The position numbers were made by a program, and so were the translations under genes. Below are positions 13,974 to 14,058 of a stretch of 14,058 bases of DNA, piece by piece. The DNA is from an uncultured Bacilli bacterium (GTDB lineage: Bacteria > Bacillota_I > Bacilli_A > RF39 > UBA660). Each line of letters begins with the position of its first letter. The stretch's first letter is position 1. The stretch is taken from assembly GCA_947628635.1 (NCBI GenBank), contig CANRAX010000025.1:1-14058 (forward strand). The letters run 5' to 3'. Under the pieces are notes generated by a model. The model did no database searches. It was not told the origin of the DNA and saw only the letters and a list, made by a program, of their open reading frames with translations.

Positions 13974-14058
13974 AAGAGGTGAAAGGTTGAAAATAAAAAC
14001 ATAAATTTTGTCCACGACAAAAACCGTCAATGAAGACGCTAAAATAAACCGAACGCGT
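13974..14058 (+). other. 5' part of an unidentified transcript with two small hairpins
   Basis: Downstream of the candidate promoter no long frame is open. A purine-rich AGAGGTGAAAGG precedes TTG 13987-13989, which opens a five-codon frame ending in TAA at 14002-14004. Then TTTTGTC, loop CAC, GACAAAA (14006-14022) and CGTC, loop AATGAA, GACG (14025-14038) can form two hairpins. This could be a leader region or the start of a small RNA. I recognise no riboswitch class, and the window ends before a coding region appears. Confidence 0.3.

Noticed and set aside
1..14058. CRISPR array, insertion sequence, phage or toxin-antitoxin module.
   Set aside because: No regularly spaced repeats, no transposase or integrase motifs, and no recognisable toxin or antitoxin pair were seen on either strand.

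Overview
The window comes from a very AT-rich genome that uses the standard genetic code (Trp is TGG throughout). Ribosome binding sites are GGAGG-like and promoters are TTGaca/TATAAT-like. The gene set fits a low-GC Firmicute, probably in or near class Bacilli. CotJB- and CotJC-type spore coat proteins indicate an endospore-forming lineage. The species cannot be named from this sequence. Of 13 complete genes, ten end in TAA, three in TAG and none in TGA.

Left block (1-2963, all minus strand). Reading in the direction of transcription, it holds tRNA-His(GTG), an HD-domain dGTPase-like phosphohydrolase, the transcript-cleavage factor GreA, an unrecognised 202-residue protein, and a 53-residue membrane or lipoprotein-like peptide with its own strong promoter. 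A possible further gene runs off the left edge.

Middle block (3106-7112, plus strand). A short spore-coat operon comes first: a CotJB protein carrying a CotJA-like segment, then the CotJC manganese-catalase-like protein, overlapping by 8 nt. After a terminator hairpin comes a LigD-type protein with 3'-phosphoesterase and polymerase domains but no ligase domain. A separately promoted 453-residue protein of unknown role follows; it has a long helical N-terminal part and a protein-kinase-like C-terminal part.

Right block (7125-13791, minus strand). In transcription order it holds a MacB-like fused ABC ATPase-permease, a CDF cation exporter with a manganese-type metal site, a four-helix membrane protein, a standalone ClpB/ClpC-NBD1-like AAA+ ATPase, and GlmS. 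The last 267 bases are a divergent intergenic region with an operator-like inverted repeat. They also carry a plus-strand promoter feeding an RNA that starts with two small hairpins and leaves the window.

The most unusual items are the CotJA/CotJB composite, the ligase-less PE-POL protein next to spore coat genes, the orphan kinase-like protein, and the reduced Clp ATPase without a pore-loop tyrosine. A recurring arrangement also stands out: three terminator hairpins with an AATAG/CTATT core sit directly before the next gene's ribosome binding site. No mobile element, CRISPR array, phage gene or rRNA was seen.
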